Assembly (NCBI GenBank): GCA_965226245.1
Contig: CBDDCL010000015.1
Coordinates: forward strand, 6,572,001 to 6,636,000
DNA: 64,000 nucleotides
Reading direction: 5' to 3'
Source of the DNA: CBDCYS01 sp965226245
Lineage (GTDB): Bacteria > Acidobacteriota > Terriglobia > Bryobacterales > UBA6623
The translations under genes were made by a program, and so were the position numbers. Below are positions 35,111 through 43,897 of the stretch, piece after piece (within the stretch, counting starts at the first letter, position 1; each line of letters opens with the position of its first letter). A model generated the notes under the pieces. The model did not search any database. It was not told the origin of the DNA and saw only the letters and a list, made by a program, of their open reading frames with translations.

Positions 35111-35989
35111 TTAGGCTTTTGGGGGGACAAATGCCCCATCCGAAGTCGTCGCCGCGTCGGCGTGATAGGAGCTGCGGACCAGCGGCCCCGACTCGACGCG
35201 CGCAAAGCCAAGCGTCTCGGCTGAACGTTTCAAGGCGGCGAACTCCCCGGGCGAGTAGTAGCGTTCGATCGGCAGATGCGCGGCCGAGGGGCGCAGATAT
35301 TGCCCGATGGTGAAGATGTCAACGTGATGTTTCCTCAAGTCGCTCATGACGGCGGCGATCTCGTGCGGCCTTTCGCCCAGGCCGAGCATCATGCCGGACT
35401 TAGTCGGAATGCCGGGCGCAACCAGCTTGGCATAGGACAACATAGCGAGTGAGCGCTCGTAACGCGACCCCGGACGCACCCTGCGATACAGCCGCGGAAC
35501 GGTCTCAATGTTGTGGTTCAGCACGTCCGGCCGCGCTTCGAGAACCGTTTCCATCGCCCGGCGCGAACCTTGGAAATCCGGTACCAGGATCTCGACACGA
35601 CACCCCGGTATGCGCCGCCGAATGGCCCGGATGGTCCGCGCGAACAACTCCGCGCCGCCGTCTTTGCGGTCATCACGATTGACGCTGGTCACGACGGCAT
35701 AGCGCAGGCCGAGAGCGGCCACCGCATCCGCGACTCTGCGGGGCTCGTCGTAGTCGACAGAAAGGGGGGCGCCCTTTTGCACCGCGCAGAATCCGCATCG
35801 CCGCGTGCAGACATTTCCCAGAATCATGAACGTCGCGGTGCCCCGGTTCCAGCAGTCCCCGATGTTGGGACAGGCCGCGCTTTCGCATACCGTGTGGAGC
35901 TTCAGAGCGGTGACGAGCGACCTGAGTTCGCGATAGTTCTCCCCCACCGGCGCCGGGGCCTTCAGCCAAGGCGGTTTCTTGGACGCCAT
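35111..35989 (-). CDS. lipA: Lipoyl synthase
   Basis: A 292-residue radical SAM enzyme that inserts two sulfurs into octanoyl groups to make lipoyl cofactor. Both iron-sulfur clusters are visible: the auxiliary CESAACPNIGDC (C35, C40, C46) and the radical SAM CTRRCGFC (C61, C65, C68). The C-terminal RSSYHADA supplies the serine ligand typical of LipA. The ATG at 35989 (MASKKPPWLKAP) matches the usual start; an in-frame ATG at 36052 would add 21 atypical residues. No lipB neighbour is in the window. Confidence 0.95.
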   Translation of the reverse strand: MASKKPPWLKAPAPVGENYRELRSLVTALKLHTVCESAACPNIGDCWNRGTATFMILGNVCTRRCGFCAVQKGAPLSVDYDEPRRVADAVAALGLRYAVVTSVNRDDRKDGGAELFARTIRAIRRRIPGCRVEILVPDFQGSRRAMETVLEARPDVLNHNIETVPRLYRRVRPGSRYERSLAMLSYAKLVAPGIPTKSGMMLGLGERPHEIAAVMSDLRKHHVDIFTIGQYLRPSAAHLPIERYYSPGEFAALKRSAETLGFARVESGPLVRSSYHADAATTSDGAFVPPKA

Positions 35990-36618
35990 CGGTAGCACCC
36001 CAGGCGAGGGGTCAAGCGAGGTTCGCGCTGCGATTTGTATTAGAGTGCTCAATCGATTCTTGCCGCTTGGACGCGCGGCATCCGGCGGCGGACGCTCACG
36101 GCCTTTTCTTCGCCCTCATGCCCGCGAGGCTGAGTCACGGCGCCCGAGGAGTTTCCCTTGACACGAACCATTGTCATGATAGCGCGTTATACGTCATTCT
36201 GGCGGCCTCTGACTCCACACTGGCCGACCAGGGAGGATCTATCCTCCAGATCTCATGCGACTCCGTTGCTATCACAGATTTGCTGACCCGCGACCCGGAT
36301 TGGATAGCCACCTGCAGCTGAGGTCTTACGTCTTCCGTCATCAGGCGCATGCCGTCAATCGTTTTGCGCGCCGTTCGAAACCAAGAGGTCGAGTAGGCTG
36401 ATAAGCAGGAACGTGGAAACATACAAATCAAGGCAGCTTCTTCAAAAACCGGTTCACATTCACGCGTGTGCACAACCGCTCGGTTGACGCGCTAACATCG
36501 AGGGTGATGTTTGACGACCACAGAATCATTCTTGCTGACCCTATGTCCCTTGATTGCCTCAGATAGCAACCTTTTAGTCCCCTGAAATCAGGGGCTCCAC
36601 GTCTCTTTGTCGTCAACA
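35990..36618. other. Long spacer without a recognisable gene
   Basis: About 630 bp upstream of lipA and downstream of the broken glycosyltransferase-like gene. Short open frames exist on both strands (for example 36174-36473 minus) but none has a recognisable family, ribosome-binding site or good composition. The base composition is less GC-rich than the core genes. Confidence 0.4.
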
Positions 36619-36860
36619 TCAAGCATGGCGAAACTGCAACTCGATCCCCTTTCCATAGTGAAAAAGGTCGACGCAAATGCGAACCAGCCGCTGCCGGTCT
36701 GCGCGGTTCAGGTTGAACTCGCGCCGATTATCATAGCGCGCTAGCAGACCGAAAGCCGCCCAATGGCATGACCTCGTCACAATTTCATCTAGCGACGTCT
36801 GCAAGTAGATATCTGCCCGCGGCTGCAGGAGACTCTGGAACAGCACGGTATTACCAGCAA
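36619..36860 (-). pseudogene. Fragment 4 (C-terminus) of the IS-broken large protein
   Basis: About 80 codons reading out of IS1595 copy 4 to a stop at 36619-36621. Visible segments are NTVLFQSLLQPRADIYLQTS, RSCHWAAFGLLARYDNRREF and DLFHYGKGIELQFRHA. It is on the same strand as fragments 1-3 and at the right place to be the natural end of that protein. The joint with fragment 3 cannot be proved, because the flanks of copies 4 and 5 do not share a target duplication. Confidence 0.5.
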
Positions 36861-37851
36861 ATGGGGTATTTAGTTGACTCCAGTAGCCACAATATGTTGT
36901 GGTTGGGGGCATGAAGGAGGACTACCCCCGAAACCTCGTCGAGTTGGAAGCTCGATTCTCGACCGAGGAGGCGTGCCGGGAGTACCTGCTGAAGCTGCGC
37001 TGGCCGGAGGGGTTCGTGTGCCCGCGCTGTGGGATCCAGTCCTCATGGGCCAGCAAACGCAATCTGCTGCTCTGCGCCGACTGCGGTTACCAGGCCTCGG
37101 TGACGGCGGGCACGATTTTCCAGGACACCCGCAAGCCCTTGACGTTGTGGTTCCGGGCGGCTTGGTGGGTGACAACGCAAAAAGGCGGGGCCAGCGCGCT
37201 GGAGTTGCAGCGGGTCTTGGGTTTGGGTAGCTATGTAACCGCCTGGACCTGGCTGCACAAGTTCCGCCGCGCCATGGTGCGCCCCGGTCGCAATCGGCTG
37301 GTCGGCCGGGTGGAGGTGGACGAAACGTATGTGGGCGGAGTCGAAGAGGGCGCGAGGTCGCGAAATGGTTGGCAAAGCGTTAGTTGCTGCTGCCGAGGAG
37401 GATGGGCGCTGGGTCGCATCCGGCTCCGTCGGATCGCGGATGCCTCAGCGGCGAGCTTGGAAGCCTTTGTCGAAGAAGCTATCCAACCTGGCAGCCTCGT
37501 GCACACCGACGGCTGGGAAGGCTATGCGGGATTGGAGAACAAAGGATACCGCCATGAAGTCACCGTGCTGCGCGGGAAGCGGCAATCGGCGAGTAAGCTG
37601 CTGCCGAGGTCCATCGTGTCGCCTCTCTGCTAAAGCGCTGGCTGTTGGGGACCCACCAGGGGGCTGTCAGTCACGAGTATTTGGACTACTACCTGGACGA
37701 GTTCACGTTCCGCTTCAACCGGCGGACCTCGCAAACTTTTCTATCGCCTCCTCCAAGGCGGTCGCCGCCGACCCTGCTCCCTATAAGACAATGGTCGAGG
37801 CCACCAGGGCCGGCACCCCCACCCCCAAGATGTAGTGGCTACTGGAGTCCG
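36861..37851 (+). mobile_element. IS1595 copy 4, degraded by small deletions
   Basis: The left end and the first ~490 bp match the intact copies. After that it differs from them only by deletions of 2, 3, 4, 1, 11 and 2 bases, and the right terminus stops in CTACTGGAGTC without the outer ~17 bp. No substitutions were noticed. The transposase frame is lost after about residue 240. Deletion-only divergence is unusual for natural decay (see findings). Confidence 0.75.
36899..37633 (+). pseudogene. Truncated IS1595 transposase (copy 4)
   Basis: 244 codons. It is identical to the intact protein for about 150 residues, is then garbled between two compensating deletion groups (GVEEGARSRNGW...), returns to frame, and finally shifts after KLLPRS to a premature stop. 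The C-terminal YLDEF/FRFNRR region is out of frame. Confidence 0.8.
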
Positions 37852-38077
37852 CGGTAATCAACTCGTCCAGGACCGCAAGCTGGAGTTGGCAAGGATCTTG
37901 GCTATTCGCGTACAGGCGTTGGTCTTGGGTTGCTGCTTCGGGAAATGTTTGTGGCTCGGAGCGCCATGTGTCCGAGCCGCGCTTTCCTATGCCAAGTCCT
38001 GGGCACATCTTTCTAGCAACGCCTCCCGCCTGACAACGCCCAAGAAGTGCTTGGACGCGGCCAGCGTCGGTGGACCT
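37852..38077. other. Shrunken copy of neighbouring gene sequence
   Basis: This stretch consists, in order, of short blocks that match 38751-39125 (the end of fragment 3) with the intervening bases missing. Examples are CGCGGTAATCAACTCGTCCA, GATCTTGGCTATTCGCGTAC, GGCTCGGAGCGCCATGTGTC and CAAGAAGTGCTTGGACGCGG. It encodes nothing sensible. It is probably an assembly artefact or a shredded duplication. Confidence 0.7.
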
Positions 38078-38746
38078 GCCTGGACCTGGCTGCACAAGTT
38101 CCGCCGCGCCATGGTGCGCCCCGGTCGCAATCGGCTGGTCGGCCGGGTGGAGGTGGACGAAACGTATGTGGGCGGAGTCGAAGAGGGCGTCCCGGAGTTT
38201 CGTCTTCCAGAGCCGAGGTCGCGAAATGGTTGGCAAAGCGTTAGTTGCGGTTGCTGCCGAGGAGGATGGGCGCGGTATGGGTCGCATCCGGCTCCGTCGG
38301 ATCGCGGATGCCTCAGCGGCGAGCTTGGAAGCCTTTGTCGAAGAAGCTATCCAACCTGGCAGCCTCGTGCACACCGACGGCTGGGAAGGCTATGCGGGAT
38401 TGGAGAACAAAGGATACCGCCATGAAGTCACCGTGCTGCGCGGGAAGCGGCAATCGGCGAGTAAGCTGCTGCCGAGAGTCCATCGTGTCGCCTCTCTGCT
38501 AAAGCGCTGGCTGTTGGGGACCCACCAGGGGGCTGTCAGTCACGAGTATTTGGACTACTACCTGGACGAGTTCACGTTCCGCTTCAACCGGCGGACCTCA
38601 CGGTCGCGCGGCAAACTTTTCTATCGCCTCCTCCAGCAGGCGGTCGCCGCCGACCCTGCTCCCTATAAGACAATGGTCGAGGCCACCAGGGCCGGCACCC
38701 CCACCCCCAAGATGTAGTGGCTACTGGAGTCAACTAAATACCCCAT
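38078..38746 (+). mobile_element. IS1595 copy 5, 5'-truncated
   Basis: It matches the intact element from about base 380 to its right end. A ~21-base block (CGGAGTTTCGTCTTCCAGAG) identical to 39401-39420 of the neighbouring gene is inserted near 38191-38213. The right terminus is complete (…AAATACCCCAT). The flank CGCGCGGT has no partner at the left of copy 4. Confidence 0.75.
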
Positions 38747-39922
38747 CGCGCGGTAATCAACTCGTCCAGGACCAAGCCCGCCTCAAGCGCTGGATCGATC
38801 ATCGATAGGCCATGATGTATTGGCAGGTGGATCTTGGCTATTCGCGTACAAGGCTTAGCGCCATACAGGCGTTGGTCTGAGTAGTAAAGATCTTCCCAAG
38901 AGTCTTCGTCGGAATTCTTCGATTCAACGTAAATGTTTGTGGCTCGGAGCGCCATGTGTCCGACTACGCCGAACCTATTCTGACAAGCCGCGCTTTCCTC
39001 CACCGTCTTGGACCATAGTTCGCCAAGTCCTGGGCCATCTTGAACTAGCAACGCCTCCACAAGACTCCCGACACCTGGAACTCGTTCTTTGACCCGCCCA
39101 AGAAGTGCTTGGACGCGGCCAGGTCGGTGCGCACCTTTTTCCAACCACGTGCGGAAGGTTACCGGTTGGCCAAATCTGACCTGGTCTAGATGGCGAATCA
39201 CCAACCGAAAAATCTCACGTTTTGTCTCGGCGACCCCGTTTATATCTGTCGCGGCAGGACCACAGATCTCGTCGCTCGACTTCTCCCCGCTTCCGTTTAT
39301 GTACCGCTCGTCAAGATAAAGCCTGAAGCCTAACGTGAGGCCATGCAGAAATCCGAGGAAGTTTGCCAGACTGATGGCGACATCCTCGACGCTCTTTTCC
39401 CGGAGTTTCGTCTTCCAGAGCGGATGCGCTCCTCGTGATCCCGCGGTTCCGCTCCTTGGGAGCGCGGCCTGGATGTAGAAGCTGTGTAGGAATCGCTCGG
39501 AAGGCGATCTGCGCTCCGGGCCAGCGTAGTTTACCGTTGCTTGTTCCAGGCTGGGGAATATTGTCTTAGGGACTACTACCCGCGCGTAGCCTTGATCATG
39601 AAACCCCCTGAGGCTGTCTGCGACCTGAGTGGAAAGGGCCTCGCCCAGTTTGTGAAGATAGACCGAACGGCGAGGAGAATCCGGCTGGAATGCGTTCCGC
39701 CCCAAGATGTTGTAATAACGTATCAGGAATTTCTTCTGGCCTACTCTGACGATGCGCCCATAACTTCGGCGGCGCCTCGACATGGCCACATCGACGGGCC
39801 CTGAAGAGAACTCCGAGTGCTCAAAGGTGAAATCCTTGGGATCCAACACTGGAGGTTCGGAAGTCGCTTCGGGCGCGTCTTGCCGACTGGCTGCAGCCAG
39901 ACTCTGGCTCAGTACTTCCTGA
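38747..39922 (-). pseudogene. Fragment 3 of the IS-broken large protein
   Basis: About 390 codons between IS1595 copies 5 and 6. The frame is open to the left edge of copy 6 through QEVLSQSLAAASRQDAPE and continues fragment 2 exactly when copy 6 and one TSD are removed. The low-complexity, Pro/Glu-rich start may be a linker. It is followed by a domain I do not recognise (SYGRIVRVGQKKFLIRYYNI, RVVVPKTIFPSLEQATVNYA, NIYVESKNSDEDSWEDLYYS). It ends with LVLDELITAR at copy 5. A GTG at 39849 can start a shorter 371-residue frame, but that is not a natural start. Confidence 0.65.
39915..39922. repeat. 8-bp TSD of IS1595 copy 6
   Basis: CTTCCTGA, repeated at 40950-40957. Confidence 0.88.
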
Positions 39923-40949
39923 ATGGGGTATTTAGTTGACTCCAGTAGCCACTACATCTTGGGGGTGGGGGTGCCGGCCCTGGTGGCCTCGACCATTGTC
40001 TTATAGGGAGCAGGGTCGGCGGCGACCGCCTGCTGGAGGAGGCGATAGAAAAGTTTGCCGCGCGACCGTGAGGTCCGCCGGTTGAAGCGGAACGTGAACT
40101 CGTCCAGGTAGTAGTCCAAATACTCGTGACTGACAGCCCCCTGGTGGGTCCCCAACAGCCAGCGCTTTAGCAGAGAGGCGACACGATGGACTCTCGGCAG
40201 CAGCTTACTCGCCGATTGCCGCTTCCCGCGCAGCACGGTGACTTCATGGCGGTATCCTTTGTTCTCCAATCCCGCATAGCCTTCCCAGCCGTCGGTGTGC
40301 ACGAGGCTGCCAGGTTGGATAGCTTCTTCGACAAAGGCTTCCAAGCTCGCCGCTGAGGCATCCGCGATCCGACGGAGCCGGATGCGACCCATACCGCGCC
40401 CATCCTCCTCGGCAGCAACCGCAACTAACGCTTTGCCAACCATTTCGCGACCTCGGACGCCCTCTTCGACTCCGCCCACATACGTTTCGTCCACCTCCAC
40501 CCGGCCGACCAGCCGATTGCGACCGGGGCGCACCATGGCGCGGCGGAACTTGTGCAGCCAGGTCCAGGCGGTTACATAGCTACCCAAACCCAAGACCCGC
40601 TGCAACTCCAGCGCGCTGGCCCCGCCTTTTTGCGTTGTCACCCACCAAGCCGCCCGGAACCACAACGTCAAGGGCTTGCGGGTGTCCTGGAAAATCGTGC
40701 CCGCCGTCACCGAGGCCTGGTAACCGCAGTCGGCGCAGAGCAGCAGATTGCGTTTGCTGGCCCATGAGGACTGGATCCCACAGCGCGGGCACACGAACCC
40801 CTCCGGCCAGCGCAGCTTCAGCAGGTACTCCCGGCACGCCTCCTCGGTCGAGAATCGAGCTTCCAACTCGACGAGGTTTCGGGGGTAGTCCTCCTTCATG
40901 CCCCCAACCACAACATATTGTGGCTACTGGAGTCAACTAAATACCCCAT
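39923..40949 (-). mobile_element. IS1595-family element, copy 6
   Basis: Full length with perfect ends and an exact 8-bp duplication. It interrupts the large glycosyltransferase-like gene after the codons for QQIQE. Removing the IS and one TSD restores the frame. Confidence 0.93.
39952..40911 (-). CDS. IS1595-family transposase (copy 6)
   Basis: Intact 319-residue protein identical to the other complete copies. It is read in the same direction as the gene it interrupts. Confidence 0.93.
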   Translation of the reverse strand: MVGGMKEDYPRNLVELEARFSTEEACREYLLKLRWPEGFVCPRCGIQSSWASKRNLLLCADCGYQASVTAGTIFQDTRKPLTLWFRAAWWVTTQKGGASALELQRVLGLGSYVTAWTWLHKFRRAMVRPGRNRLVGRVEVDETYVGGVEEGVRGREMVGKALVAVAAEEDGRGMGRIRLRRIADASAASLEAFVEEAIQPGSLVHTDGWEGYAGLENKGYRHEVTVLRGKRQSASKLLPRVHRVASLLKRWLLGTHQGAVSHEYLDYYLDEFTFRFNRRTSRSRGKLFYRLLQQAVAADPAPYKTMVEATRAGTPTPKM

Positions 40950-42021
40950 CTTCCTGAATCTGTTGCTTGGCTTCGATTGGGTATCTCGACGCCAATTCCT
41001 TACACCTTGTCGTCGATAGACCCAGGGTACTCACTGCCTCTTCGAGTTGATCCTCAACGGTTACCAAGAACTGAAACGTTACAGCTACAGCTTCTTCAGA
41101 GATATAGAACCAATGAAAAAGGTACCTATTACGTGATAAATAGTTGCGAAGATCACGGTGATCCCTCAATACCAAGAGGCGACTCAGTTTAGAAAACGGT
41201 TTAGTCCGACAATCTAGACTAGCCTCCATTAAGCGTGTGAAATCGAACCCAAAGGCTTCGCGTTTTACAAGGTCCAGCAGTCTTGCGAAGCGCCCCCGAT
41301 CGTATACGATGTCGCTGCAGATCTGGTGTGAAGTCTTATGAGCAACCCAATCCAGCGGCTGGAACTTACCGGCGTCCTGAAACCGCCTTGGGGTCTTGCG
41401 AATTCTGTCGCGCAGGCGGTCCAACCAACAAGCCGCAAGTCGCAGCCTCGGGTCGATAGATTCCTGAATTTGACGACCGACCGGTAAGAATGTACTCCTT
41501 CGCCACGCCCTGAAAACTTCCTTGTTGGGCCGATCTCCGCCAATCTCGCGATGTGCGATCTCCAATGCCTCGTGCTGGAACCGGTCGTCCCGAACAAAGC
41601 GATGAGCAAATGACCCAAGATTTCGTGGTTGTGGGTGGTAGACCAAGTTACTGGCAAGTGCGTAAGCACCTACTGGCAGTATGCCCTCAGGGCTTTGTTG
41701 TCCGTGAAGTCTCTTGTTTAGCGGAAATGCCAGTTTGTGATCCTGAATACGAAGACACTCTCTCAGCCGGTGGGCTGTAGTCGTCATGCACCCGCCATAC
41801 AAGTTGAGAAGTCGATGGCCGTCGTGACCAACCGCTGCCAGTGTCTTCGGACGTTTCCAACAGGAGGACAGCGTTGAGAATCCAGCGTCCTCGCTACTCG
41901 CATAGCACGCGCTGACCACCGTAGCCTTTTGGTTCTGATAAAGTTCATCAATGTTCGATTTGATTGCAGAACGATCATTGGGGAGTACTACATCATCATC
42001 CGCAAAGTGCAAATAGTGACC
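40950..42021 (-). pseudogene. Fragment 2 of the IS-broken large protein (GT-A metal site)
   Basis: About 355 codons between copies 6 and 7. It starts with YLHFADDDVVLPND, which contains the acidic DDD typical of the metal/nucleotide-sugar site of GT-A glycosyltransferases. NLYGGCMTTTAHRLRECLRI and GAYALASNLVYHPQ follow, then a charged helical region to KQQIQE. The frame joins fragment 1 and fragment 3 exactly once the ISs and one TSD each are removed. Codon use looks less GC-rich than in neighbouring housekeeping genes. Confidence 0.7.
42014..42021. repeat. 8-bp TSD of IS1595 copy 7
   Basis: TAGTGACC, repeated at 43050-43057. One extra T (43049) separates the element from the right repeat. 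Confidence 0.82.
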
Positions 42022-43048
42022 ATGGGGTATTTAGTTGACTCCAGTAGCCACTACATCTTGGGGGTGGGGGTGCCGGCCCTGGTGGCCTCGACCATTGTCT
42101 TATAGGGAGCAGGGTCGGCGGCGACCGCCTGCTGGAGGAGGCGATAGAAAAGTTTGCCGCGCGACCGTGAGGTCCGCCGGTTGAAGCGGAACGTGAACTC
42201 GTCCAGGTAGTAGTCCAAATACTCGTGACTGACAGCCCCCTGGTGGGTCCCCAACAGCCAGCGCTTTAGCAGAGAGGCGACACGATGGACTCTCGGCAGC
42301 AGCTTACTCGCCGATTGCCGCTTCCCGCGCAGCACGGTGACTTCATGGCGGTATCCTTTGTTCTCCAATCCCGCATAGCCTTCCCAGCCGTCGGTGTGCA
42401 CGAGGCTGCCAGGTTGGATAGCTTCTTCGACAAAGGCTTCCAAGCTCGCCGCTGAGGCATCCGCGATCCGACGGAGCCGGATGCGACCCATACCGCGCCC
42501 ATCCTCCTCGGCAGCAACCGCAACTAACGCTTTGCCAACCATTTCGCGACCTCGGACGCCCTCTTCGACTCCGCCCACATACGTTTCGTCCACCTCCACC
42601 CGGCCGACCAGCCGATTGCGACCGGGGCGCACCATGGCGCGGCGGAACTTGTGCAGCCAGGTCCAGGCGGTTACATAGCTACCCAAACCCAAGACCCGCT
42701 GCAACTCCAGCGCGCTGGCCCCGCCTTTTTGCGTTGTCACCCACCAAGCCGCCCGGAACCACAACGTCAAGGGCTTGCGGGTGTCCTGGAAAATCGTGCC
42801 CGCCGTCACCGAGGCCTGGTAACCGCAGTCGGCGCAGAGCAGCAGATTGCGTTTGCTGGCCCATGAGGACTGGATCCCACAGCGCGGGCACACGAACCCC
42901 TCCGGCCAGCGCAGCTTCAGCAGGTACTCCCGGCACGCCTCCTCGGTCGAGAATCGAGCTTCCAACTCGACGAGGTTTCGGGGGTAGTCCTCCTTCATGC
43001 CCCCAACCACAACATATTGTGGCTACTGGAGTCAACTAAATACCCCAT
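42022..43048 (-). mobile_element. IS1595-family element, copy 7
   Basis: Full-length copy in the same orientation as copy 6. It interrupts the large gene just before its DDD motif; the interrupted codons give NLDGH / YLHFADDD after removal. Confidence 0.93.
42051..43010 (-). CDS. IS1595-family transposase (copy 7)
   Basis: Intact, identical to copies 1, 2, 3 and 6. Confidence 0.93.
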   Translation of the reverse strand: MVGGMKEDYPRNLVELEARFSTEEACREYLLKLRWPEGFVCPRCGIQSSWASKRNLLLCADCGYQASVTAGTIFQDTRKPLTLWFRAAWWVTTQKGGASALELQRVLGLGSYVTAWTWLHKFRRAMVRPGRNRLVGRVEVDETYVGGVEEGVRGREMVGKALVAVAAEEDGRGMGRIRLRRIADASAASLEAFVEEAIQPGSLVHTDGWEGYAGLENKGYRHEVTVLRGKRQSASKLLPRVHRVASLLKRWLLGTHQGAVSHEYLDYYLDEFTFRFNRRTSRSRGKLFYRLLQQAVAADPAPYKTMVEATRAGTPTPKM

Positions 43049-43873
43049 TTAGTGACCATCCAAATTAGGACGATCTAACTTAGAATCACGTAACCATTGA
43101 TCGATCTCCGCGAGGATCACATTCAGCGCGAGGCCCTTCAGCCAGCGCCAGGGTTTCCCGCCAGGCCCAACATCGACTTTTCCCTCCAAGACATAGATAA
43201 CGACCGCTCCGTCTATTTCGGAACCGATTGTCTTGCAGAAGCGCAGCACTTCATTGAGCGTATTGTCTTCTGCAAAATTTACACAAACATGAATGTAAAG
43301 CGGTTTTTTGATCCCCGATCTCCCTATGTCCAGTGAGATTGACGTCAGGGCTTGGAAGGTTTTTCGATATCCGCTCTGAATTGGGAGAAGGACGTGCACG
43401 TTTTCGCTGGGGCGTTCAACTTCTCCCCACTTGATACCGGGTTTGCCGGGAACCCAGACCATCCGTCGGACTCCAAGGCGGGTTTGCGATTCGTGCGTAC
43501 TCAGAAGCTCTTTGACAAAATCCGATTCGACCTTCTCCCAGCCCGAGTGCTTCGGCAATACAGTGAATGATGTTCGAGGCCGATCTTCAGCTATGCTGAG
43601 GTTCTTCTGGACGATGTCCTTTTCGAATTCATACTGTTCTAGCACCTCTTGCAGCAAACGGGGCCAGTGGGTCTCGAGTTGATCGCTAGGGATTCCTTGT
43701 AAGAGCAGTTCTTGGGTATCTCCGCTGCCGATTTGGGCACGGACCGCCGTATCAACAGCCTTCGCCGTGGCTATCAGAATGTCGCCATGAAAGTCCTCGT
43801 CATGATCGAGGTGGCGGAACTTTTCAAGGAGTGCTTCGGCTGTTGCGGCCGAATTAAGCAGAAAACCGGGCAT
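43049..43873 (-). pseudogene. Fragment 1 (N-terminus) of a ~1,100-residue GT-A-like protein
   Basis: 274 codons from ATG at 43873 to a stop made by the IS junction. Residues 1-150 are an unrecognised, mostly helical region. From ~155 a GT-A-like Rossmann region begins (VHVLLPIQSGYRKTFQALTS, YIHVCVNFAEDNTLNEVLRF, GGKPWRWLKGLALNVILAEI). The last segment is the family-2 pattern GK-x-x-ALN that precedes the DxD strand, which lies on fragment 2. It starts 24 bp after the phosphotransferase-like gene, so the two form an operon. The whole gene before IS insertion would be about 3.3 kb, roughly 1,100 codons. Confidence 0.7.
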
Positions 43874-43897
43874 GAGAGCTCCTTAAGCACGGGGATG

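Noticed and set aside
36174..36473. A 99-codon minus-strand frame in the lipA-upstream spacer
   Set aside because: No ribosome-binding site, no family resemblance and weak protein-like composition.
37781..38374. A 197-codon minus-strand frame across the mosaic segment
   Set aside because: It is the reverse of IS fragments joined to shrunken gene blocks; not a real gene.
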